Translations under genes and position numbers: made by a program
Notes under the pieces: generated by a model
The model's database searches: none
The model's input: only the letters and a program-made list of their open reading frames with translations
Told to the model about the DNA's origin: nothing
In this document: in pieces, positions 26,900-36,086 of the stretch
Layout: every line of letters starts with the position of its first letter
Position numbering within the stretch: the first letter of the stretch is position 1
Origin: JAJDXO01 sp965213765
Lineage (GTDB): Bacteria > Pseudomonadota > Alphaproteobacteria > Rhodospirillales > UBA2165
NCBI GenBank assembly: GCA_965213765.1
Contig: OZ243926.1
Location: forward strand, 2,542,001-2,606,000
Direction of reading: 5' to 3'
DNA length: 64,000 nt

Positions 26900-28293
26900 A
26901 CTGGAGCAACCGTTCGCTCAGACGCCGCCTGGCGTTCTGGATAATTGTCCCGCTGGCTTTCGTCAGCCTGTTTCTGCTGCTGGACGTCCGGGAGAATTCC
27001 CGCCGGGCGGCGAACGAGGTGTTCGACCGCGTGCTTCTCGGTTCGGCGCTGGCCATCGCCGAACGGGTGGTCATCGACGGTGATGAAATCGTTGTCGATG
27101 TCCCGTATGTCGCCTTGGAAATGTTGACATCCGCCGCCCAGGATCGGGTGTTCTATCAGGTGTCGAAGAGCGATAGGCAGTTCATCACCGGCTACCCGGA
27201 CCTCCCGAGTATCCCCGATCATCTGGCTGGCGCCGGTGACCGGCCGGTATTTTACGATGCCGAATTCAAAGGATCGCAGGTCCGTGTCGGCGCGGTTTCC
27301 CGGTTTCTGTCGAGTTCGCGCCTGTCGACCCGGGTGACCATAAAGGTGGCGGAAACGGTTGGGGCGCGGAATGCGTTGATCGGAGAACTAATCCGCGACG
27401 CCGCCTTGAGGCTCTCCTTAATCATCATCGTCGCCGCAATGATCGTGTGGTTTGGACTATCCCGCGGTCTAAAGCCGTTGGAAACGCTCGAGCAAGCCAT
27501 CAATCGTCGAAACAAGGAGGACCTCCGGCCCATAGAGCACGAGGTTCCCTACGAGGTGCGGAACCTGGTTGCCTCAATCAATCAGCTGATGGAACGGCTG
27601 GCGCGAAGTATTGGCGCGATGCAGCGCTTTACGGCAAATGCCGCACATCAACTCAGGACGCCGATGGCGGCCATCAAGACCCAGACCGAGTTGGCGCTTA
27701 AGGAGAATGACCCCGCTGAAACCCAGAAGACCTTGGCCCACTTGCATGAATCGGCCGAACAGACCACGCGGCTCATCAATCAGTTGATGAGCCTGTCCCG
27801 CGCGGCCCCGACCGAGGGCGGGGCTCAGGGCGAGGAGTTCGATATTCGGGCGCTGTGCGTCGAAGTCACCCGGGAAATGGTGCCCGCGGCGTTGGCCAAG
27901 AACATCGATTTGGGCTTCGAGGGTTCCGACGAACCAATTCCGCTGAAGGGTGATCGAACCCTCTTCGAGGAACTGGTCAAGAATCTGATCGACAATACGC
28001 TGTCGTACTGTCCCTCGGGAACACGATCATCGGTCAGGCTCTCCAACGGCTCGGGCGAAGTCATCCTCGAGGTGGAAGACGACGGTCCGGGCATTCCCGC
28101 GGAGGAACGGGAGAGAGTTTTCGAGCGATTCTATCGATCCGGCACCTCCAACGCACCGGGGTGCGGGCTCGGATTGTCAATTGTCCGTGAAATCGCACGA
28201 AGCCACGACGGGGACGCAATCATCGTTCCGCGAGGCGAGCCGGGTGGAACCCTCGTCCGGGTGTCCCTCGCTCAATCCGTGGAAGCGTCGTAG
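26896..28293 (+). CDS. Sensor histidine kinase (TctE-like)
   Basis: 465-residue membrane kinase. Helix 1 (about 12-29), a periplasmic 2CSK_N-type sensor domain (30-170), helix 2 (172-188), a HAMP-like linker, the H-box with phosphoacceptor H251 (NAAHQLRTPM), and the ATPase domain with KNLIDNTLSY, DDGPGIP and GLGLSIV. It phosphorylates the preceding regulator. Its last 22 bases overlap the 3' end of the convergent citryl-CoA-lyase-like gene. Confidence 0.93.
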   Translation: MNWSNRSLRRRLAFWIIVPLAFVSLFLLLDVRENSRRAANEVFDRVLLGSALAIAERVVIDGDEIVVDVPYVALEMLTSAAQDRVFYQVSKSDRQFITGYPDLPSIPDHLAGAGDRPVFYDAEFKGSQVRVGAVSRFLSSSRLSTRVTIKVAETVGARNALIGELIRDAALRLSLIIIVAAMIVWFGLSRGLKPLETLEQAINRRNKEDLRPIEHEVPYEVRNLVASINQLMERLARSIGAMQRFTANAAHQLRTPMAAIKTQTELALKENDPAETQKTLAHLHESAEQTTRLINQLMSLSRAAPTEGGAQGEEFDIRALCVEVTREMVPAALAKNIDLGFEGSDEPIPLKGDRTLFEELVKNLIDNTLSYCPSGTRSSVRLSNGSGEVILEVEDDGPGIPAEERERVFERFYRSGTSNAPGCGLGLSIVREIARSHDGDAIIVPRGEPGGTLVRVSLAQSVEAS

Positions 28294-29078
28294 GTCCACC
28301 GGTATTGAGGCGGGGTCGGGCCTTTGTTGCGGCCACCCTGCTGAGACTGTTCCCATGCGTGCGCCAGGATGCCGACGCCGCGAGACAGGCAGAAGAACCC
28401 GCGCGCGAGTTTTGGCGGACATCCGAGCTCGCCGAATATGACCGCCGTCGCCCCGTCTATATTCATCGGGACCGGCTTGCCTTTCTGATCCGCCAATAAT
28501 TGTTCAACCGCCCGGCCAATCGCCGCGTGGCGGCCGGACACATGCCCTTCGGCGGATGCCTCATCCACCAACCCCAACAGCCGGGGCGCCCTCGGGTCCG
28601 TCGGCTTGTGGAACCGGTGGCCGAAACCGGGAACATAGCGGCCCCGCTCCCGTTGCCATGCAGCAATCCGGTCCGCGACAATGTCGTCAAGATTATCGTC
28701 TGCGCCCGCGAGTTCGTCGATTGCATTGTAGAGTTCGACGGCTTGCTCTCCGGCACCGCCGTGAACGTCGCCCAAGACGTTAATCCCGCTTGCCATGGCG
28801 TTGTTGATACCAACCCCGCAGGTCATCGCCATCCGGGCGATCGCGATCGACGGCGCTTGCGGGCCATGATCGACGGCCGCCACCAATGCGGCCTCGAAAA
28901 GCGTGGCCTGTTCGGCGGAAAGCTCGCGGCCCGTGGCCATGAACCAAATCATCTGGGGAAATGACAAGCGACCGATTATTTGCTGAATGGGGCGTCCTCG
29001 AATGTCGATCCGGCCAGGCTCCATATCGATGATCGATGTCTGCCACCAGTCCGAGACGTCATTCGACCGAGCACTCAT
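28272..29078 (-). CDS. Citrate synthase-like citryl-CoA lyase
   Basis: 268-residue short member of the citrate synthase fold family. It keeps the catalytic-site blocks LGDVHGGAGEQA (His), VPGFGHRFHKPTDPR (His) and NIDGATA (Asp), but lacks the N-terminal region of the roughly 430-residue citrate synthases. This short form is usually annotated citryl-CoA lyase, which splits citryl-CoA into acetyl-CoA and oxaloacetate. It ends four bases into the start of the CoA-transferase gene upstream (29075-29078 overlap), so the two are co-translated. With the nearby tct transporter this suggests tricarboxylate breakdown; the substrate is inferred. Confidence 0.85.
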   Translation of the reverse strand: MSARSNDVSDWWQTSIIDMEPGRIDIRGRPIQQIIGRLSFPQMIWFMATGRELSAEQATLFEAALVAAVDHGPQAPSIAIARMAMTCGVGINNAMASGINVLGDVHGGAGEQAVELYNAIDELAGADDNLDDIVADRIAAWQRERGRYVPGFGHRFHKPTDPRAPRLLGLVDEASAEGHVSGRHAAIGRAVEQLLADQKGKPVPMNIDGATAVIFGELGCPPKLARGFFCLSRGVGILAHAWEQSQQGGRNKGPTPPQYRWTYDASTD

Positions 29079-30265
29079 ATCACTCCCTCCGCCCGGAGCG
29101 AGTCGACCTCCCCGGCGTCCAACCCCAAGCTGCCGTAAATCTCGTCATTGTGCTGGCCGAGAACGGGGGGCGGATCGTCGACCCTTGGGGCTTTGCCGTC
29201 CAGCTTAACCCCGGTTCCGACCACCTGGATGTCGCGGCCGACCCCCGGCACATTTTCGAATTTTCCCAGCAGGCCCCGGGACGCGATGACCTCGTGCGCC
29301 AAAACCGTTTCCACGTTGAGTACCGCGCCCGATGGCACACCAAGCTGATTGAACTCTTCGACCCATTCCCCGGCCGGCCGCGTCTTCAATATCTTTTCGA
29401 TTTGTTCCGTCAGGGCCGCCCGGTTGCGTTTGCGGGCTTCCCGGGTCGCGAATCGCGGATCCCCGGTCAACTCTTCCCGCCCGAGATGCCGTGCCAGAAT
29501 GCGCCATTGCTCTTCCTTATTGGCGGCAATGTTAATTGGCGCATCTGCGGCCTGAAACGTGCCTGATGGTGATGACGTGATGTTGTCGTTGCCGTGGGCG
29601 CCGGGATGGACGCCGGCGATCAGCCAGTTGGAGATTACCCATCCGGTTGTCGCCAAAACCGATTCCAGCATCGAGACGTCGATGAACGTCCCTTGGTCCC
29701 GATTGTTAAGCGCCGCGCACACGGCCATCGCCGCGGTGAGGCCGCCGATGGTATCGGCGATCGGGTAGCCGACGCGAAACGGACCGGACCGATCGTCACC
29801 GGTGATTGACATGATGCCCGACGCGCCCTGGATAATCTGGTCATAGGCCGGCCGGTCCGCCCACGGCCCATCCTGGCCGAAACCCGAGATGGCGGCATAA
29901 ACGAGTTTGGGATTGGCTTCCCTGAGCACCGGCCATCCGAGACCCAGCCGGTCCATGACGCCAGGCCGGAAATTCTCAACCAGAACGTGAGAGCCGCCGA
30001 CCAGCTGTTTCAGAAGATCCTTGCCGCGGGGATCCTTGAGATTAAGAGTAATCGACTTCTTGCCTGCATTTTGCGCGAGGAACGATACGCCCATCCGCCG
30101 ATCGTTGAGTTCGGGATCGCCACCCAACTGACGTGCTAGATCACCTCGGCCCGCCGCCTCGACCTTAATCACCTCGGCGCCGAGGTGGGCAAGCTGATGG
30201 CAGCAGAAAGGGCCGGCCAATACGTTGGTCAGGTCGAGAACTCGAATCTTCCCGAGCGGTCTCAC
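29075..30265 (-). CDS. Class III (CaiB/BaiF) CoA-transferase
   Basis: 396-residue family III CoA-transferase, moving CoA between carboxylic acids through an aspartyl intermediate. Conserved parts are DLTNVLAGPFCCHQLAHLGA at the N-terminus, FRPGVMDRLGLG, the likely catalytic D171 in YPIADTIGGL, and GVPSGAVLNVE towards the C-terminus. It overlaps the lyase gene by four bases and is divergent from an IclR regulator, its likely controller. A role in making the CoA thioester cleaved by the downstream lyase is a strong inference from coupling. Confidence 0.93.
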   Translation of the reverse strand: MRPLGKIRVLDLTNVLAGPFCCHQLAHLGAEVIKVEAAGRGDLARQLGGDPELNDRRMGVSFLAQNAGKKSITLNLKDPRGKDLLKQLVGGSHVLVENFRPGVMDRLGLGWPVLREANPKLVYAAISGFGQDGPWADRPAYDQIIQGASGIMSITGDDRSGPFRVGYPIADTIGGLTAAMAVCAALNNRDQGTFIDVSMLESVLATTGWVISNWLIAGVHPGAHGNDNITSSPSGTFQAADAPINIAANKEEQWRILARHLGREELTGDPRFATREARKRNRAALTEQIEKILKTRPAGEWVEEFNQLGVPSGAVLNVETVLAHEVIASRGLLGKFENVPGVGRDIQVVGTGVKLDGKAPRVDDPPPVLGQHNDEIYGSLGLDAGEVDSLRAEGVI

Positions 30266-30340
30266 GTCGACACGTTCATGAGCTTATCCCCTCAATAGCC
30301 TATTGCGCTCAACCAGCCCTGCAAGCAAAATAGAATATCA

Positions 30341-30355
30341 TTCTGTCAGACAAAA
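30341..30355. promoter_or_regulatory. Candidate IclR operator
   Basis: The divergent gap between the CoA-transferase and iclR genes (30266-30372) contains TTCTGTCAGACAAAA with the palindrome TGTC-A-GACA at its centre. Its position 18-32 bases ahead of the regulator start suits autoregulation. No experimental or consensus support is available from the sequence alone. Confidence 0.35.
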
Positions 30356-30372
30356 CTTTTGATCGAGGATAC

Positions 30373-31047
30373 ATGGCGCAGGACCGGGTAGAGGCGGTTG
30401 AAAGGGCGCTATCAATACTTGAGGCATTTGGAGAGACACGCGCCGAGCTCACGCTGACGGAAATCGCCGAAGAAACAGGGCTCTATAAGAGCACGATCCT
30501 GCGGCTGGCTGCGTCGCTGGGCCGATATGGCTACCTGGTTCGTGACGACAAGGGCTTATTCAGATTAGGACCCGGCCTCTGGCGCCTCGGGTCCAGCTAT
30601 CGGCGCAATTTCGACCTCGACGAGTTCATTCGTCCGGTACTCCGCGCGCTCGTAAACGAGACCGGCGAAACGGCCTCGTTTTCGGTTCGGGATGGAGACG
30701 AACGGGTGTGCCTTTACCGGGAAAACTCACGCAATCCCATTCGGCACCACTTGGACGAAGGCGTCCGGTTGCCGCTGGACCGGGGCGCGGCCGGACGGGT
30801 GTTGCTTGCGTATGCCGAATTAAACGGATCGGAACATCAGGCTGTCCGGGATGGCTTCGCGATTTCCGTCGGCGAGCGCTCGCCGGATGTCGCAGCGGTT
30901 GCGGTTCCCGTCCTTCATGCCGATGGCGAAATCCGGGGAGCCCTTGCAATATCCGGCCTGGCCAGCCGGTTTGACGCTGCGGCACGTGAAAACGCCCTGC
31001 CCCTTCTGCAAAAGGCCGCCCAATCGGTCATGGACCGGCTTCAGTAG
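30373..31047 (+). CDS. IclR-family transcriptional regulator
   Basis: 224-residue regulator with an N-terminal winged helix-turn-helix (LTEIAEETGLYKSTILRLAA, residues about 24-45) and a C-terminal GAF-like ligand-binding domain containing the family pattern of conserved small residues (LPLDRGAAGRVLLAY). A GAGGA ribosome site precedes the ATG. It is divergent from the CoA-transferase/lyase pair, which it probably controls in response to an acid or CoA-pathway intermediate. Confidence 0.93.
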   Translation: MAQDRVEAVERALSILEAFGETRAELTLTEIAEETGLYKSTILRLAASLGRYGYLVRDDKGLFRLGPGLWRLGSSYRRNFDLDEFIRPVLRALVNETGETASFSVRDGDERVCLYRENSRNPIRHHLDEGVRLPLDRGAAGRVLLAYAELNGSEHQAVRDGFAISVGERSPDVAAVAVPVLHADGEIRGALAISGLASRFDAAARENALPLLQKAAQSVMDRLQ

Positions 31048-31065
31048 CCCTTTCGGACAGGCCGC

Positions 31066-32002
31066 CTAGTCGAGCGCCCAATCGATTTCCGGCGCGACGG
31101 GAACAATTCCGTGTGGATTACGCTTTTCACTCGGCGAGTTGTATCCGGCCCGGTAAATGTCGAACCGGACCGTGCCGGCAAAACCCGGCCGATGGTAGAG
31201 GCGCCGGGCGTACTCCCAGAGATTGGGAAAATCCGTCAATCGGTTCCGCGAACACTTAAATGCCTGGAAATAGGCCGCATCGAACCGGACAAGGGTGGGA
31301 AAAATCCGGAGGTCCGCCTCGGTAAATTGATCGCCGGTGAGGTAGGGCCGATCCGCCAGCACCGCCTCGATTGCATCAAGCGTCTCGAAGACGGTGGCAA
31401 CCCCGGCATCATACCCCTCCTGCGTCGATGCAAATCCGGTCCGGTAGACCCCGTTGTTCAGACCAGGGTGAATGCGGTCGTTCCAAGCGTCGATCTCCGG
31501 ACGCAATTCTTCGGGATAAAGATCCGGGGCACCCTCGACGAGAGGACCGAACGATTGGTTGAGCATCCGGACGATGTCGGCGCTTTCGTTGCTGACCGCC
31601 GTTTCCGTCTTCCGGTCCCAGAGCAGTGGCACGGTAACCCGGCCGGTATAGTCTGCATGGCCGCGGGTATACACTTGATGAAGCGCGTCCGCCCCGAACA
31701 AGTCATCGGCGTATTCGCCCGAGAACACCCAGCCCTGCCGGGTTCGCCGCGGCGCGACGAAGGAGACCGAAATCATGTCCTTCAGCCCCAACGCCACCCG
31801 GGCGAGCAAGGCCCGGTGCGCCCAGGGGCAATTCCACGCGGCATACAAGTGGTAACGCCCTGGCTCCGCCACAAACCGATCCCCCCCCGTGAGAGGTAAT
31901 CCAGTTGCGGTAGACCGATGGCGTGCGCTTCCATTCACCGGTGGGATCGGTACGGACGACATCGCTGTCATCCGTCCAAACCCCGTTCATCAGCATACCC
32001 AT
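31066..32002 (-). pseudogene. Frameshifted glutathionyl-hydroquinone reductase (Xi-class GST), copy 1
   Basis: Joined across one frameshift, this encodes a 311-residue Xi-class GST matching the intact neighbour at 32014-33003. The N-terminal part (MLMNGVWTDDSDVV...VYRNWITSHGG) reads from ATG 32002 in one frame. The catalytic part (AEPGRYHLYAAWNCPWAH, active Cys in CPWAH) and the helical domain continue in another frame to 31066. The break is exactly at a run of eight Cs on the plus strand (31881-31888); seven would restore the frame. It may be a sequencing or assembly error, a contingency-type slippage tract or a true pseudogene. The intact enzyme would reduce glutathionyl-hydroquinones in the cytoplasm. 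Confidence 0.85.
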
Positions 32003-32013
32003 CGACCGGCTCC

Positions 32014-33003
32014 TTAAGCGGCGTTAAGGGCGGCACGCTCGTGGGGCGCATCGAAGTCGATGAAGGCCGGCATGGTCGGCACAATGCGCGTCGGATTTAC
32101 CGATTCGTGACTCTGATGGTAATGCAGACGGACGTGCTCAAGATTGGCCGTCTCGGCCACCCCGGGTTGCTGATAGAGGTCTCGGGTATAGGCCCACAAG
32201 TTTGGATGGTCGATCAGCCGCCGCTTAGAGCACTTGAAGTGGCCGTTGTAGACGCCATCGAATCGGAACAGCGTCGGAAATAGCCGCCAATCGGCCTCCG
32301 TGATCCGATCCCCGACGAGGTAGCGCCGGCCGCTCAGGCGGTCTTCCAGCCAGTCCATCGTGTCGAACAATGGGCCGATGGCGGCATCATAGGCTTCCTG
32401 CGTGGTGGAGAAACCGCATTTGTAAACGCCGTTGTTGAGCGTGTTGTAAATCCGGTCATTGACGGCCTCGATTTCGTCCTGAAGCTCGGTTGGAAAATAG
32501 TCGCCCGGCGTCGCGCCGATGCCGTCAAACGCCGAATTGAACATGCGGATGATTTCCGAGCTTTCATTGGAGACAATCGTCGCCTGTTTCCTGTCCCAAA
32601 GGATCGGCACGGTGACCCGGCCCGAGTATCGAGGATCGGCGGCGGTGTAGATCTGATGGACGAACCCGGCTCCATTGATCGGATCAGCAATCACGCCCGG
32701 CCCTTCCCGGAAAGTCCACCCCTGATCGCCCATGAACCAATGAGTCACGGACAGGCCGATCATATCCTGGAGCCCCTTGACCGCCCGGAAGATCAGCGTG
32801 CGGTGCGCCCAGGGGCAGGCGTAGGAAATATATAGATGGTAGCGTCCGGCCTCGGCCTCAAATCCAGGCTTGCCGGACGGGCCTGCGGAACCGCCCGGTG
32901 TCACCCAGTTACGAAACCCGCTTTCGTTGCGCTTGAAATGACCGCCGGTGGACTTGGTGTCGTACCAATCGTCCACCCACGTGCCGTCGACCAGTTGTCC
33001 CAT
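32014..33003 (-). CDS. Glutathionyl-hydroquinone reductase (Xi-class GST), copy 2
   Basis: 329-residue intact glutathionyl-hydroquinone reductase. The thioredoxin-like domain carries the catalytic Cys63 in CPWAH; an N-terminal extension typical of the class (GQLVDGTWVDDWYDTKSTG) and the large helical C-terminal domain with NNGVYKCGFSTTQEAYD are present. It reduces glutathionyl-hydroquinone conjugates using glutathione and helps recycle quinone adducts. It is 11 bases upstream of the frameshifted paralogue on the same strand, so the pair is a tandem duplication that has diverged substantially. Confidence 0.93.
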   Translation of the reverse strand: MGQLVDGTWVDDWYDTKSTGGHFKRNESGFRNWVTPGGSAGPSGKPGFEAEAGRYHLYISYACPWAHRTLIFRAVKGLQDMIGLSVTHWFMGDQGWTFREGPGVIADPINGAGFVHQIYTAADPRYSGRVTVPILWDRKQATIVSNESSEIIRMFNSAFDGIGATPGDYFPTELQDEIEAVNDRIYNTLNNGVYKCGFSTTQEAYDAAIGPLFDTMDWLEDRLSGRRYLVGDRITEADWRLFPTLFRFDGVYNGHFKCSKRRLIDHPNLWAYTRDLYQQPGVAETANLEHVRLHYHQSHESVNPTRIVPTMPAFIDFDAPHERAALNAA

Positions 33004-33069
33004 GTCTCGTCTCCTGAATAACGGCGCTTACTTAGCCGATACGCAATCGATGTCCAGATGGATGAAGAA

Positions 33070-33145
<76 letters not shown>

Positions 33146-33196
33146 TAAATCATGGTCCCGGTGCCTGAAACCGCCGCCCCGGGGTGGGGAGGCGGG

Positions 33197-33225
33197 ATAA
33201 TGTGTCGGGGCCCCTTTTCTGTCAA
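33197..33225 (-). promoter_or_regulatory. Promoter for tRNA-Ala
   Basis: On the minus strand TTGACA (33225-33220), a 17-base spacer, then CATTAT (33202-33197): near-consensus sigma-70 boxes about 50 bases ahead of the tRNA 5' end. Confidence 0.75.
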
Positions 33226-33324
33226 GAGTGCCGCGATCCCCGGCCTGACGGGCGTGTGACTTGCCTGCAACGGGCCATACGTATAGGTTTCCCGGCGTTC
33301 ATTTGCGGACCCAGGGACCCCGTT

Positions 33325-33612
33325 ATGGCATCTCTCCTGTGGCTCATCGACACGGTACTGAGTCTCTATCTGTACGCGGTGATTATCGCGGTCATCTTGA
33401 GCTGGCTGATCGCCTTTCGGGTGATCAACACCTCGAACCAGTTCGTCTACATGATCGTCGATTTCTTCTACCGCATCACCGAGCCCGTCTTTGCCTGGGT
33501 CCGGCGGTGGATGCCGACCTTCGGCCAAATTGACCTATCGCCGATTGTCGTTCTCCTGGCGATCGGGTTCGCGCGCTCCCTGCTCCGGGAATACGGCGTC
33601 CGCCTGCTCTGA
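33325..33612 (+). CDS. YggT family membrane protein
   Basis: 95-residue inner-membrane protein with two hydrophobic regions (LLWLIDTVLSLYLYAVIIAV and LSPIVVLLAIGFARSLL) around a loop with the family motif RITEPVFAWVRRWMP. YggT proteins are small conserved membrane proteins linked to division, osmotic tolerance or envelope assembly; the exact role is unsettled. ATG 33325 is chosen because the frame upstream gives no YggT sequence. It precedes folD, a frequent neighbour in alphaproteobacteria. Confidence 0.9.
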   Translation: MASLLWLIDTVLSLYLYAVIIAVILSWLIAFRVINTSNQFVYMIVDFFYRITEPVFAWVRRWMPTFGQIDLSPIVVLLAIGFARSLLREYGVRLL

Positions 33613-33727
33613 CACCCAAATTCATCAGCAGGATTTTGACTTCGAAGGTTGTTGTCATCTCAGATGATCCGGCTAGAGTGCTGCCGCATATCTCGAACGG
33701 GGTTGGACGGGACGACGGATTCCCTCA

Positions 33728-34627
33728 ATGGCTGATGCGAAACTGATTGACGGCAAGGCGTTCGCCGCAGGCTTGCGCGCCCGGGTGGCGGCTCAGGTTC
33801 GGGCCCTCAAGGAAGATCACAACCTCACCCCCGGCCTCGCGGTGGTTCTGGTGGGCGAGGATCCGGCAAGCCGGATCTATGTAGGGAACAAAGCCAAGCT
33901 CACCGAGGAGGTGGGCATGAAATCGGTCCAGCATACGCTGCCGGCGGATACGTCACAGAAGCAGCTCCTGACCCTGGTCGAAGGACTGAACGCCGATCCG
34001 GCGATCCACGGTATACTGGTTCAGCTTCCGCTCCCTGATCAGATCGATGAGGCCGCCGTGTTGGCGGCCGTCGATCCAGCCAAGGATGTCGACGGTTTCC
34101 ATGTGATCAATGCCGGTAAACTGTCTACCGGGGCACCAGGCCTTGTGCCGTGTACACCGCTGGGATGCCTCATGCTGATCAAGGACGTGCTGGGCGACGA
34201 TCTCTCGGGTAAACGGGCGCTGGTCATCGGGCGGTCCAACATCGTCGGTAAACCCATGGCACAGCTGCTGCTGGCCGAAAACTGTACCGTCACCATCGCC
34301 CACTCCCGGACCGAGGATTTGGCCGGCGAGGCGGCGCGCGCCGATATCCTCGTCGCGGCCGTGGGCCGCGCCCGGATGGTTCGCAAAGACTGGATCAAAG
34401 AAGGCGCGGTGGTCATCGATGTGGGTATGAACCGCCTGCCGCCCGAGGAGTCCGGCAAGAACGGCAAGCTCTGTGGGGATGTGGATTTCGACGGCGCAAA
34501 ACAGGTGGCTGCGGCCGTCACGCCGGTTCCCGGCGGGGTCGGCCCCATGACCATCGCCTGCCTGCTGCAAAACACGGTGACGGCGGCCTGCGCCCTCAAT
34601 GACATCGACGTACCGGCAGTCGGGTAG
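33728..34627 (+). CDS. folD: FolD, methylenetetrahydrofolate dehydrogenase/cyclohydrolase
   Basis: 299-residue bifunctional cytoplasmic enzyme converting 5,10-methylene-THF to 10-formyl-THF with NADP+. The catalytic domain has YVGNK (K55) and HGILVQLPLPDQ; the Rossmann half has GRSNIVGKPMAQLL, and PVPGGVGPMTIA lies near the C-terminus. Full length for the family. It supplies one-carbon units for purine, methionine and formyl-tRNA synthesis. Confidence 0.97.
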   Translation: MADAKLIDGKAFAAGLRARVAAQVRALKEDHNLTPGLAVVLVGEDPASRIYVGNKAKLTEEVGMKSVQHTLPADTSQKQLLTLVEGLNADPAIHGILVQLPLPDQIDEAAVLAAVDPAKDVDGFHVINAGKLSTGAPGLVPCTPLGCLMLIKDVLGDDLSGKRALVIGRSNIVGKPMAQLLLAENCTVTIAHSRTEDLAGEAARADILVAAVGRARMVRKDWIKEGAVVIDVGMNRLPPEESGKNGKLCGDVDFDGAKQVAAAVTPVPGGVGPMTIACLLQNTVTAACALNDIDVPAVG

Positions 34628-34659
34628 CGGCTTGGCACGGTCTTGGCTAAACTCAGCCG

Positions 34660-35367
34660 ATGACCGGATCCATGGAAGCCCTTTGGGCGGCGACCGTTCT
34701 GTTTGTCGGCGGCCATCTGCTGATCAGCGGCACCCCTATCCGCGATGCCCTGGTGGCCAAATGGGGCGCCAACCGCTACCGGGGCCTCTACTCGCTGCTG
34801 ATGATCGTCCTCCTGATCTGGATGATCCTCGCCTTCCGCGACGCGCCCTTCGTCGATCTGTGGACGGCGGGGACCGCGGTCAAACACACCCCGCTGACCC
34901 TCATGGTTTTCGTTCTGATCACGCTGGCGGCCTCCGAAAACAAGTCAAACCCGACCAAACTCGGCTCCGGGAACGAAGGATTGCCGGCCGGTCCAACGGG
35001 AATTTTCACCATCTCCCGGCATCCGATGATGTGGGCCATCGGCATTTGGGCGGTGATGCACATGGGCGCAAGCGGGCACCTGGCCGGCGTTATTCTCTTT
35101 GGTGGGTTCGCGGTCCTGGCCTTTCTCGGCACGCTGTCCATCGACAAAAAGAAAAAGGCGCTCTCGGGTGAGGCCTGGGACACCTATATGGCCCACACTT
35201 CAAATATTCCCTTTGCGGCGGCACTGGCCGGAAAAACCAAGATCGATTGGCGGGGAATCGGTATCAAGCCGGTGATCTTCGGGGTCATCGCTTACGGCGC
35301 ATTACTGGTGTTCCACGAATGGCTGTTCGGCAAGGCGCCGGCCGGTTTCGTCTCGGGACTAATCTGA
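34660..35367 (+). CDS. NnrU family membrane protein
   Basis: 235-residue polytopic membrane protein with about five or six hydrophobic segments, and the NnrU features FVGGHLLISGTPIRDALV, TGIFTISRHPMMWAIGIWA and a basic SIDKKKKAL loop. NnrU proteins were first found in denitrification clusters, and the fold resembles isoprenylcysteine methyltransferase-like membrane proteins; no denitrification genes are in this window. The stop overlaps the start of the aldolase gene by one base (TGATG). Confidence 0.9.
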   Translation: MTGSMEALWAATVLFVGGHLLISGTPIRDALVAKWGANRYRGLYSLLMIVLLIWMILAFRDAPFVDLWTAGTAVKHTPLTLMVFVLITLAASENKSNPTKLGSGNEGLPAGPTGIFTISRHPMMWAIGIWAVMHMGASGHLAGVILFGGFAVLAFLGTLSIDKKKKALSGEAWDTYMAHTSNIPFAAALAGKTKIDWRGIGIKPVIFGVIAYGALLVFHEWLFGKAPAGFVSGLI

Positions 35368-36080
35368 TGTCCCCCGATCAGTGGTCTCCGGCACTGAAAC
35401 TCGCGATCGCCTGCCAAAAATTGGCGTCGGAAGATCACGCACTGACGCTCGCCGGGCAAGCGACCTGCCGCGCGGACGACACGACCTACTGGAGTACGCC
35501 GCTTGCCGGCGGATTTTCCAATGTCACTGAGAGCAGGATCGTTCGGATCGACGGTGACATGAACCTGATCGAAGGGACCGAGAGAGTTAATCCGGGGGTT
35601 CGGTTTCACATGTGGATCTATCGCGCCCGGCGCGACATCAACGCCATCGTGCACACACACCCGCCTTACGCCTCGGCACTCTCGATGACCGGTGAGCCGC
35701 TGGAGGTTGCTCATATGGATGCCTGTCCGTTCTACGGCGATTGCGCGTTCCTGCGTGACTGGCCGGGGGTCCCGGTCGCCGACGACGAAGGACGCATCAT
35801 CGCCGAGGCCCTCGGCGGCAACCGCGCCATTCTACTTGCCAATCACGGCTATCTCACCGTTGGCGCGACGTTCGAGGAAGCCGCTTATCTGGCGGTCCTA
35901 TTCGAGAATGCCGCCCGGATGCACATGCTGGCCCGCGCCGCGGGTCCCATCAAACCGGTCGAGCCGCATCACGCGCAAGAAGCCCACGACTTCCTGCTCC
36001 GCCCCGATGTCGTCAACGGCACCTTCGAGGCGTGGGGTCTGGAAACGCTCCGCGACCACCCCGATGTTGCGGACGGCTAA
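35367..36080 (+). CDS. Class II aldolase/adducin family protein
   Basis: 237-residue member of the class II aldolase/adducin head family, zinc enzymes related to fuculose-1-phosphate aldolase. The metal-binding histidines appear in VHTHPPYASAL and ILLANHGYLTVG, with an internal acid in the expected place. ATG 35367 overlaps the nnrU stop by one base, arguing for coupled translation; longer starts fall inside nnrU. The true substrate is not deducible. It is convergent with the sulfotransferase gene, six bases apart. Confidence 0.9.
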   Translation: MSPDQWSPALKLAIACQKLASEDHALTLAGQATCRADDTTYWSTPLAGGFSNVTESRIVRIDGDMNLIEGTERVNPGVRFHMWIYRARRDINAIVHTHPPYASALSMTGEPLEVAHMDACPFYGDCAFLRDWPGVPVADDEGRIIAEALGGNRAILLANHGYLTVGATFEEAAYLAVLFENAARMHMLARAAGPIKPVEPHHAQEAHDFLLRPDVVNGTFEAWGLETLRDHPDVADG

Positions 36081-36086
36081 AGCCGC

